Below are positions 55,859-64,000 of a stretch of DNA of 64,000 bases, piece after piece. The translations under genes and the position numbers were made by a program. The notes beneath the pieces are model-generated. The model searched no databases. It saw only the letters and a program-made list of their open reading frames with translations, and had not been told where the DNA came from. The number at the start of each line of letters is the position of its first letter. The first letter of the stretch is position 1. The DNA comes from Phanerochaete sordida (taxonomy: Eukaryota > Basidiomycota > Agaricomycetes > Polyporales > Phanerochaetaceae): NCBI GenBank assembly GCA_019973155.2, contig BPQB01000120.1:1-64000 (forward strand), written 5' to 3'.

Positions 55859-57160
55859 ATGACCGACGCCTTTCGCCTGAGCAGGTTCTATCGTAACGCC
55901 GAGTTCACACTGCCATGTTCTTACTCGATCTACGGGGTCCCTCACATCGAGGGTTATTTGGACGATGCCGCAGACAGCCTATTTGTTGGCTCATTAGAGT
56001 TAGAGAACATGCTCGACCGCGGGGACGGAGGGGATGCCGAACGTGTTGAGCTTGCGAGCAGGTACGCCACACGTCTGGTCATTAATATTGTGGTCTCACC
56101 GCGAACTTACTCGCTCTCCTCAGGTATTGGACGGGCCTCGACGTCTTCCAAGACCCCGAGTACGCCATTGAACTCCTCCTCCGCGTCTGCGCGACGCCCG
56201 CGAACGACAAGAATAACGGCGCACGCTTCCGCCCGACCCAAGCCCGCGCACGCTCAATGCTCGCAGCAATGCTCCTCGGGACGCTCGGCGACCTCTCAAA
56301 CGCGGCGGCGACCGTCGGTGCACAAGGCTTCGGGGGCACTGACGCGCTCGCGCACGCGCTGTACACCGCCGCAGTGTACGCCGACGAGGCGGCCGCGCTC
56401 GGCCTGTCCTCGTGTGCGGTCCTGCAGATCGCGGTGCTCGTCGAGAGCCTGCGGCTGCGGCGGCCGCAGGACCGCGGCGCCGCCCTCGAGGACCTACGCT
56501 TCGAGGCACTTGGGAGCCTCTGGCGCGTGCGGGATGCGCTGGAGACGGACCCGGTGCTCTCGTGGGTGCCGTACCTGACCGGGGACTACCCAACGCGGCC
56601 GGCCGGCGTAAGGGTATGTGCGGTGAAGGGGTGCGGCATCGAGGAGACGGCGAAGTGGTCGTTCGTGCTCGTGTGCGGGGGCCCGTGTCCGCAGAAGGAG
56701 AAGCCGGCGTGGTGCTCGAGGGCGTGTGCTTGGGCTGTGCGTCTTTGTAACTGCTTTGCAGCTCCTCGCTGACGATTTCTGTTAGGGCTGGGCAGCGCAC
56801 AAAGCGCTCTGTGCGTCCCATGCAAAGGACAAAGCAGTGAACGGAGCCGGCCCAACCGACGCAGAGCGGGTAAGGACGGCCATGCGCACGACTCTGGAGG
56901 GGCGCGACACGAATGCGGAGAACGTGCGACGCTTCACGGCGATCACTCAGAAGACCTCCGACATACTCTGCGTCGACGACTTCGGAGAAGACACGGCGCG
57001 CTTTGTGCGGGACTACCACGATCTCGTCTCCGATGCAGAGGACCAGGACCACTCCTCAGATGAACCTGCACATAAGAAGCGCAGGCTGAATGAGATCCCC
57101 GAGCAAGATTCAGGAGACGAAACAGAGACAGAGGAGAGTGTCCGACTGCGGCGGCGCTGA
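55859..57160 (+). CDS. MYND-type zinc-finger protein, cluster member 1
   Basis: The protein starts MTDAFRLSRFYRNAEF. A helical ~200-residue N-terminal region contains ELASR|YWTGLDVFQDPEYAIELLLRVCATP, GARFRPTQARARSMLAAML and AVYADEAAALGLSSCAVLQIAV. The zinc finger begins CAVKGCGIEETAKW, continues CGGPCP.. and CSRACAWA, then crosses an intron (near 56738-56785) to GWAAHKALCASH, the C-terminal half of a MYND finger. The tail is acidic and ends in a basic stretch. Three exons are inferred. It is clearly related to the minus-strand gene at 59011-60288, with which it shares GARFRPTQARAR and the finger layout. MYND fingers mediate protein-protein contacts. Exact role unknown; such genes are often amplified in agaricomycetes. 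Confidence 0.85.
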
Positions 57161-57284
57161 GATTTTAAAACCTCCTACGATTTTAGTGGACGTGAATTAC
57201 ATCGTCATAGCCAGCTGTTGTACACTGCGCCCGTCCCGCACAGACCATGATATCGACCAAAACCCGATAAGCTCAGTGCACATC

Positions 57285-58767
57285 CTACGACTCCTCTCCG
57301 TTCATGAGTCGCTGGAGATGGTACTGAACGTCGCGCATGAACTCTGGCGTCATCGTGCTTGAGCTCATCGTAACTCCGCCACCCTCTGGCATGCCTATAT
57401 TCATCCTACGCTCGTGTCTGCCAGACGCTATCTCCTCGGGCGTGCGTTGCACGAATCCGGAGGTCGCTGGTACGGCCTGTGGTTCCTCGCGCTCGCCTGG
57501 CTCAGACTCGCCGCGGATGATTCGCTCGCGCAGAGCCACAATGGATGGGTCGGGCGTTCCGTCGGCCTTGCAGAAAGGCTTGTGGCGAGGCCAGTCCTGC
57601 CACAGAAGACTCAATCAGTCAGCCCCTCTGCAGGGACGAGATCCAACACGCACCTTTCTCTGGCACTCCTTGCTACAATAAGACGGCTTCCAATCCTGCT
57701 TGCACTTGCCAGCGCAGCTGGAGAGCGCGGAACCATGCGTCGCCTCGATGCCGCAGCCTTCGGCGGCGCAGAAGTAGCGGTTCGGCATCGCGAGCATCTT
57801 GGCGTCGCGCGCGCCGTCGCGGCGCTCGAGTTCGGCCTTGCGCTGGTCGTACACGCGCCAGAGGTCCGTGAGCTCAGCAAAGCGGGCGGCGGAGTGGCCG
57901 GCCGGACACGTCTCGGGGCGGCGGAAGCCGGTGCGCTCGACGACGTCCGCGATGCGGAGCACGATAGGCGCGACGAAGCCGAGCTTGGCCGCGACGTCCG
58001 CGAGCACGGCGCCGCGGTGCACGGCGTCGATGTTCATCGTGCCGCGGTCGGGCGTGAAGCCTTCTTCGAAGCACATGTGCGCCATGATGGCGAAGCCGCG
58101 TGCGCGACGCGAGCGGGAGAGCTGCAGCGGGTTTGCATCGTCCGTGAGCTGCATGAGCAGAAGTAAGGCCTGGTCGTAGTCCTTCCCCGCGCCGCAGCCT
58201 GTGCAGGTCCTGTGTCATACCATCAGATCGTCACAAAAAATACAATTGGAGCAAGAGTCGCGCTCACCGGAATATCATATCCATCATGTCGTCGACGTTA
58301 CCAGCTTGGGCGCCGGCGAGAGCCTCGATGGAGTTCTTCGCGTTGAGACGCTTGACTACGGTCTCCAGAACTGTTTGCAGTGGAGGCTGGTCGCGATACG
58401 TGACGCACGTCGTCATGTAGAGGTTCACATAAGGCAACGCTTCAGGCCATTCGACCATGTCGACTTTTGCAGCTGGCTTCAACTGTCCCGACTCAGCTTT
58501 CTCGAGCAACAGAGGATTTCGGGCATTTAAAAGATGTAGCAATGGCTTGAACACACAGGCGACCGTGCAGACTCGAAAAGAGGATGTTGTGGAAGAGGGC
58601 AGCTTACCTTTGAGGTGCTGGCTGTGGTCAAGGTCAAGGTAAGAGAAATAGGAGAAACGTCCCGCAAACGCGAGGCGCCAACCTCGTGGCGTTGGATCGA
58701 GACCCCGCATCCCCATCCTCTCTAACATTCTTTCTGGATTTTCTCCCGAGCTAACACGAAAGCTCAT
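57285..58767 (-). CDS. MYND-type zinc-finger protein, cluster member 2
   Basis: Starts at 58767 (MSFRVSSGENPERMLERM); TTG-initiated frames upstream were not used. After two exons (LLHLLNARNPLLLEKAES..., VLETVVKRLNAKNSIEALAG) comes a Sel1/TPR-like helical part (DDANPLQLSRSRRARGFAIMAHMCFEEGF). The finger follows: FCAAEGCGIEATHGSALSSCAGKC, SYCSKECQRK and, after an intron, DWPRHKPFCKA. The spacing fits MYND. The tail ends RLMNGEES at 57285. It is tail-to-tail with cluster member 1, only about 125 bp between stops. Repeated helical units before the finger suggest a protein-interaction scaffold; no catalytic motif is visible. Confidence 0.85.
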
Positions 58768-59010
58768 CACATCTGACAAGCCGAACTATCAATGTGTTAC
58801 AACCTCTCTTTTTTTTCTCATCGCGCAGGAAGCGGTGATAAATAGGCCAGAGGCACTTCCGTCCCGCGTTGGGGTCCAGGGGAAAAGATGAGATGTCCAT
58901 TAATCGTTCATGTAGTATAGAGCACAGAGTCGCCGAACGTATATCGTGATACACTGATGCTCCAGGCTAGGGCCAGTATTTTAACATCTAATACGCTCCA
59001 AAGTTAGTAC

Positions 59011-60288
59011 CTAACAGCCGAGACAGAAGCACCCAAAGCTCACCGGCTGAACCATCGCACGATTCTTCATATTTTCGATCCTGAATGCACTCGCCATGTA
59101 TTCTTGGATCGACTCCTTCACTTCCGTGTCAAAGTTTCTGAACGCTCGGATACTTTGCGTTTGCTTTGTGATTGCGGTAAAGCACGCTTCGCTCTTTAGA
59201 TCGTCCGCCTCGCGCTGCTCGAGCGAGAGCGCCATGCCCTTCCTGGCGCGTTCCGCGTCGTCCTCCGAGCTCGCGCGTTCTTCACGCCCCTTGCCTTTAC
59301 CACTGACGGGCTCGTCAGAGCGACAGTCGTCCGCGTGGTCTTGCCAGCCCTATCGGCTCATCAGCCCATGTAACCGGACTGGCATGGGAGCGGACGTACA
59401 CTCCAGCTGCATGCCCGACTGCAGTACCACGGCTTCCTCTCCGCAGGGCACAGTCCTCCGCAGCACAGGCTAAACGGCCAGGCCGGCGTCTCCTGGATGT
59501 CGCACCCGCGCCCCGCACACACGCGCACGGCCGCCGCGCGCACGGGCCGCTTGCCCGTCGCGAACGGCATCCATGCCTCGATGGGCGCGAGGGCGAGCCG
59601 GTCGTGGAACGCGGCGAGCGCGGGGAAGGCGTCGCGGGCGTCCGGCGCGCAGGCGGCAGGGAAGCGGCGGCGCGCCGCGGCGTGCGCCACCGCGACCTGC
59701 ATGCATGCGAACGACGGGAGGCCGAGCGCGATGGCCTCCTCGGCGAAGGACGCCGCGCGGTGCAGAGTGGCGAGGGCGCGCCGCAGCTCCGGGGGTGCCT
59801 CTCGCTCATTGTCTCCGTCGCGGGGTTCGTGTTTGGCAGCGGTGAAGGCGCTGTCGGCAGCCTCGAGGTCGACGGTGCACCAGAGCATCCACGCGAGGAG
59901 TGCGCGGGCGCGAGCTTGAGTCGGGCGGAAGCGTGCGCCGTTGCGCGTGTCGCGCACGGATGTGGCGCAGACGGCAAGGAGCTGTTCGAAGGCGGCCCGA
60001 TGGTCCTGCGGCGTTTCGAAGCCGGTCCAGAGCCTGCTTCCGCGATGAGTGTTGGGCCTCGGTTAGGAGACTGAGAGAGGCGCACCTGCAGGCGAGCTCG
60101 ATGCGGTCTCCGCTTGCGCCTTCGGCGTCGACGGCGTGGAAATACTCGATGGTGGGGCGCCATGAGCCGCGGTTGAGGGCGCGCTCGACGTAGTCGCCGA
60201 CCTCAGGGCATTCGTAGACGGACGCGCAGCAAGCGAGCTGGACGACGGTCGTCTTCCAAATGCCCGTCTCACGAATGGTAGGGTCCAT
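59011..60288 (-). CDS. MYND-type zinc-finger protein, cluster member 3
   Basis: Starts at 60288 (MDPTIRETGIWKTTV) and parallels cluster member 1: ELACR|LWTGFETPQDHRAAFEQLLAVCATS, GARFRPTQARARALLAWML, and ASFAEEAIALGLPSFACMQVAV. The finger reads CAGRGCDIQETPAW, CCGGLCP and YCSRACSW, then crosses an intron to GWQDHADDC. In the last half the usual HK is HA (DHADDC), a small departure from the consensus. The C-terminal region EACFTAITKQTQSIRAF matches RRFTAITQKTSDI of member 1. The frame as drawn ends at 59011 with a Cys-rich tip. A GTGAGC donor just after VQP suggests the true last exon may lie further left, so this end is uncertain. Confidence 0.82.
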
Positions 60289-60762
60289 GGTCGTTTATGA
60301 TGGGATAGTAGTGGGGAAGGTCGCTATATATTACAAGGAGGTCGAAAAGTCGTGCGAAAGAGGAGCGCTCGAATACAAGGCAGGGTCTGGCACAGGAACC
60401 CGGCGAGTGGCGGATCGATAAGCAGCCACACAGGTGAGCCACCAAATGAGTGGAGGCAAAGCAGGGTCCTTCTCCATTCGTCCATCACCGCCTGCAGACA
60501 ACATCGCAGATCTTGGGCCAGAACCGCCCGTCTGTTCGGCGCGAGGAGATCGGTCCGACAGCTGGGTGAAGCACGACATTCGCGTCGGGCCTAGACGCAT
60601 CATCTCGATGTCGAACTGCGTATAGGACTGGATCATGTCGGCGTCGATCCAGCTAGTCTTGGTGGGATGCGAGTAACGCTGGCGGCGAGAAAAACGGTCT
60701 CGTCTTGCTTCTAATGGTTGTCAGGGAAAGATGAAGATATGGAGAGGGGTGTACGGATCCCG
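60289..60762. other. Intergenic between MYND members 3 and 4
   Basis: A minus-strand frame of 101 codons (60331-60636) and short + strand frames overlap here. None has a motif or a counterpart near the other cluster members. I treat the gap as promoter and 3' flank. Confidence 0.45.
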
Positions 60763-62237
60763 TCACAAAGGCTCTTCTTGCATCGTCTCCATATTGAACT
60801 TCGTCGACGGATGTATCGGATAGAAGATGCCGTTGTCGAACGAATAACCCATGCGGACTCTGAAGATAGCTCGGCCGCGGCGCCTGTCGCTCCAATCGGT
60901 CCGCGGGGAGAGCAGGGCGCCCGCAGGCAAAGCCAGGTCGCTGCTCTCGATGGCAAGCCCACTGCGCAGGAGGCGTCAGCACATGTGTAGAAAGTCGGAG
61001 AGAAGACCGTACATGTAGACGTTGGTGTCAGCGGAACGCTGCGCGAGGATCTTCATACGCTTCATCTCGTCTGTGCTGGTCGTCTGAGAGTACATGCGTA
61101 CCAGGCTGTCGCCGTCTGGCACGTCAATAGAGTACTCGTTCGAGAAGTTGTTCTCTGTAGACATGGTGAACATGCCGACATCTTTGTGTACGTCGCCCGG
61201 GCTCAGCATTGCCGTAGCCCCTGAAGGCTCCGGTGGAAGCGACGCGAGAATCTCGTCATCCGTATAGCTGGGCGCGGGTACCGCGTGAAACTCTTCCTCG
61301 GTTATGTTCTCGCGGCAGATCGCCTTGTGCCTAGCCCAGTCCTAGGGGCTGATCAGCAAGCATCGTTGTGCGCAAAGACGGGGTGGACCAACAAGCTTCT
61401 GGCACGACTTGCTGCAGTACATAGGCTTGAAGCGCAAGGGACACTTGCCGGCGCAGCGTTTCGTGGCGTTAGCCTTCGACGCGACGATGCCGCAGCCCGC
61501 GCTACACGCCACCTTCTCCTCATCAGGCTTCGGGATCACCTTGCGGTCGAACGCCCTCTTGCGGATGTCGAAGCCGCGCCAAAACGTTGCAAAGCTCGCC
61601 ACCCAGCGAAGCATATCGTCATTCGACCTGTTCGCGGGAAGCGTCACGAGCGCGTCGCGCCGATTGCGGCGGTAGCCCGCGTCCTCGAACGCTTGGCCGA
61701 CTGCCATCGTCGCGCGTGAGAAAAGGCCGAGCATCGCGGCGCCGTTCGCCATCTGTGCACCGGCACACAGGTGGAGGATGACAGGAGGGCCGCCAGGGGT
61801 CTCAGCGTTGTAGAACGCCAAGTGTCGATAGCCGTATGCAAGCAGGGAGAACGCACTCGCGCGGGCGACACGGTCGAACAGCTTGTTTTGAGTGATATCG
61901 AGCATCTTGCTTTCAAAAACCTCAACATTCATCACTGCGCCACACCCAGAGACCATTCTGCCAGCCGTGAGAGGGTGCTACGCCGCCGGGTAGGAAGTGT
62001 ACTAACGTACCTGAGCCCCAGTTCCAGTATGTGCTTCGGGTCCGCGACCTTCCCACACACTTCCAAGCCTAGGACCATTAACTGAAACGAGTCTAAGCCG
62101 TTGTTGAACGCTTCAAGGGCCTCTGCGGTGAGGTGATCCCCTCGCAAGGGCGTGATGTAGTCAGGAGGCAGCGGCTCCATAGTAGCGCGCTGAACATCGT
62201 AGTAACGTTTCAGCTCCAAAGGCGTTACTTGCGGCAT
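60763..62237 (-). CDS. MYND-type zinc-finger protein, cluster member 4
   Basis: Start 62237 (MPQVTPLELKRYYDV) was preferred over an in-frame ATG at 62306 because the relic at 30961 begins at the same place (MATLLELKGYYDV). Exons encode LDSFQLMVLGLEVCGKVADP, NVEVFESKMLDITQNKLFDRVARASAFSLLAYGYRHLAFY, then AFEDAGYRRNRRDALV. The finger is CSAGCGIVASKANATKRCAGKC, MYCSKSCQK and, after an intron, DWARHKAIC. The frame continuing past 61013 stops at 60976. A 51-nt intron (61012-60962, GTACGG...branch TGCTGACG...GCGCAG) instead leads to a further exon ending NMETMQEEPL at 60763, and I chose that model. The long C-terminal domain (EYSIDVPDGDSLVRMYSQTTS...MGYSFDNGIFYPIHPS) is unrecognised. Confidence 0.82.
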
Positions 62238-63097
62238 GGGCACGAGCAAAAGAAGAGTACGCGGGACGTAAGAGCTAATCCAAGATACAGGGTGCAAGGG
62301 GTTCAATCATGGCAGTTGCGAAACAAGGGATAGGGGAGCACTCATTGTCAAGTCCAGACCAGTAGCGCCCAACGGCCGCGAGACGAGCAAAAAGTATTCC
62401 GACACGGGGAATCGAACCCCGGGCTATCGCGTGAGAGGCGATAATGTTAGCCACTACACCATATCGGATGGTAAATTAAAGGGCACACAAGTATGAGGAT
62501 AATACAGTAAGGTGTAGATTATTGCATTGAGGGACGCGTGCAGAATCGACAACCATCCTTCTCTTCGTACTCTAACCTAGTCTTCCTTCCGAATCTCCAT
62601 CTGGTTCTCTTGGTTTCGTACCTGTCGCACAGCGACCGTACCTTCCGGGTTGTGCTGCTCCCGGGCTCGCGTCGCTCGCGCACCGATCCCACCGCTGGCC
62701 GATGACATCCGCAACACCCCTCGCCCGACCTGCAGCGTGTCCCACTCTGCTCACTTGGGAAGGGACCCTAGCGCCTCGCCGCCGCATGCTCAGCTCCGGA
62801 TTCGTCTTGTGGTTTGGTCACGGACCCGGGTTATATTCGCCTAAGTAGGTCTGGACGCTTGCTGAGAGGGTCCCCGAGCATGGTTTCCCTGGCTGTTAGA
62901 TGGCGGCGCTGCTCACATGCACTCGAGAAGCCCTGCGGAATGCTGTCGTTGCATAATGGAGTCGAAGTCCATGCTCTCGTTCGTGCCTGGCTCAGGATTC
63001 GTTTGTCAAGCCCCGGAAGCATATAACATGGTAGCTGCCGTCTCGCTGGCCGCACACGTACCCTTTCCCCCATCTTCGCAGATCCCCTAAACGCACG
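62238..63097. other. Intergenic region containing tRNA-Glu
   Basis: Apart from the tRNA at 62398-62468 this 860-bp gap shows no gene. The stretch 62470-63097 carries the promoter of the gene at 63098; open frames there have no motif. Confidence 0.5.
62398..62468 (-). tRNA. tRNA-Glu, anticodon CTC
   Basis: Read on the minus strand, the 71-nt sequence opens TCCGATA and closes TGTCGGA, pairing in a 7-bp acceptor stem with one G-U. The D arm has GTGTAGTGGCTAACA, the anticodon arm ATCGC-CTCTCAC-GCGAT gives anticodon CTC, and the T arm is CCGGG-GTTCGAT-CCCCG-like. No intron. Decodes GAG. Confidence 0.95.
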
Positions 63098-64000
63098 ATG
63101 ACAGTCCTCCAAGGTTTCCACAGAGGCGAACTCGCCATCCAGGAGAAGCTTGCCATCGCCGATGCCGTGGCGAACAACTACACCTGGATCGAGCCCGAGA
63201 TGCCAGACCAGCATCGCGCCTTCCACATGACGCGCCCGCCATTCCTCCCAGTGACGACCCTCGACCGTGAGGGCCGCCCCTGGACATCCGTCCTCGCCGG
63301 AAGCACCGGTCAGCCAGGCTTCATCTCGTGCCCGTCCCCGAGTCGGTACGACATGGACGTCAAGGTCTGGGAGGGCGACCCCTTCCGCGAGAACATGAAG
63401 AAGTTCGCCGACGGCGAGACCACCCTCATTGCTGGCCTCGGCATCGACTTTACCACGCGGCGAAGGTTTAAGATTGCAGGGCATGTACGCAAGATGCGCC
63501 AGGACGGCGAGCGCTACCGGATGAGTCTCTCTGTCGAGCAGGCCTTGGGGTGCGTCCGTCTACGCGCCATGGTCGTAAAGTATACTCACACCCACTCAGA
63601 CTCTGCCCGAAGTACATCAACGTACGAGAATTCGAAGCGCATCCTGAAACCTTCCCCGTCGTCGTCCACCAGTGTCCCCAACTGCCGGAGAATGCACGAC
63701 TACCTGACGAGCTCGTCGACTTCATTCGCGCAAGCGACACCATGTTCGTCGGCACATCCTACCAGGCAAGGCCTGAAGAGTCTGCCAAGTTTCCGTCACA
63801 TCTTGGCCAAAATCAGCGCGGTGGAAGGAAAGGCTGGGTCCGCGTACGATCGGATGGGAAGACTATTGTTATCCCAGATTACTCAGGTAAGGATTTCGGA
63901 ACATATTTCCATAGCCCATCCTGACGTAGATTTACAGGCAACCGCCTGATGAGCTCTCTGGGCAACATCGAGACTACGCACGTCGCTGGCGTGACTATTG
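63098..64000 (+). CDS. Pyridoxamine-phosphate-oxidase-like flavin-binding protein (partial)
   Basis: The 5' part of a gene that runs off the window. It begins MTVLQGFHRGELAIQEKL. The split-barrel PNPOx fold is suggested by MTRPPFLPVTTLDREGRPWTSVLAG, which resembles the opening strands, and by RRRFKIAGHV further on. An intron after SVEQALG (donor GTGCGT near 63549, acceptor near 63600) joins to LCPKYINVREFE, the family's conserved Cys-Pro-Lys-Tyr-Ile motif. Next come FIRASDTMFVGTSYQ and HLGQNQRGGRKGWVRV. A second intron (about 63888-63938) joins DYSG to NRLMSSLGNIE, another conserved block that faces the flavin in relatives. Some fungal homologues continue into an oxidoreductase domain, which cannot be checked here. 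Cofactor FMN is expected; the substrate is unknown. Confidence 0.88.

Noticed and set aside
60976..61013. Stop at 60976 as the end of MYND member 4
   Set aside because: A well-formed 51-nt intron with a branch-like TGCTGACG removes this stop and leads into a further open exon to 60763. The shorter form could still be a retained-intron variant.

Overview
The window is the left end of a filamentous-fungal chromosome. It opens with a telomere of the 8-nt unit TAAAACCC (G-strand TTTTAGGG). Genes are interrupted by many introns of 46-67 nt with GT...AG ends. Housekeeping products (ARB1-type ABC-F ATPase, ribosomal protein uL1/L10a, PIP5-kinase) and a cluster of MYND-finger paralogues fit an agaricomycete basidiomycete, perhaps a polypore; the species is my inference and is not proven. 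All exon models were derived by eye from reading frame, splice signals and paralogue comparison.

Bases 1-2.9 kb are telomere and AT-rich gene-free subtelomere, with short inverted telomere-like stretches. Bases 2.9-27.4 kb form an accessory subtelomeric block. It contains: (i) two tandem paralogues of an unrecognised ~850-860 aa protein (3.9-6.6 kb and 7.9-10.6 kb, +); (ii) two tail-to-tail SNF2-family helicase genes (11.4-18.0 kb +, and 18.5-24.2 kb -) with the same intron positions; (iii) one further unknown gene (25.4-26.8 kb, -). The whole block, and nothing outside it that I could find, is peppered with a 17-bp near-palindrome, consensus GGCCGCCASTGGCGGCC. It sits between genes, fills the only two long introns of each helicase gene, forms the core of minisatellites of different periods (62, ~70, 96, 111, ~118, 202 and ~220-242 bp), and in the first helicase has become an in-frame 32-aa coding repeat. 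This is the most unusual feature of the window.

Bases 27.5-31.3 kb are a transition zone: a ~1.4-kb pyrimidine-rich tract, degenerate repeats and possible retroelement remnants, and a broken MYND-family pseudogene carrying a ~119-bp MITE-like insertion. 

Bases 31.4-64 kb look like an ordinary gene-dense chromosome arm: amino-acid permease (-), Zn2Cys6 transcription factor (+), RhoGAP-like protein (-), an unknown 439-aa protein (-), ARB1 (-), ribosomal protein L10a (-), a BBE-like FAD oxidase (+), PHO84-type phosphate transporter (+), PIP5-kinase (+), four MYND-type proteins (+,-,-,-), tRNA-Glu(CTC) (-), and a PNPOx-fold protein running off the right edge (+). Apart from the clustered paralogues, these neighbours have no obvious joint function.
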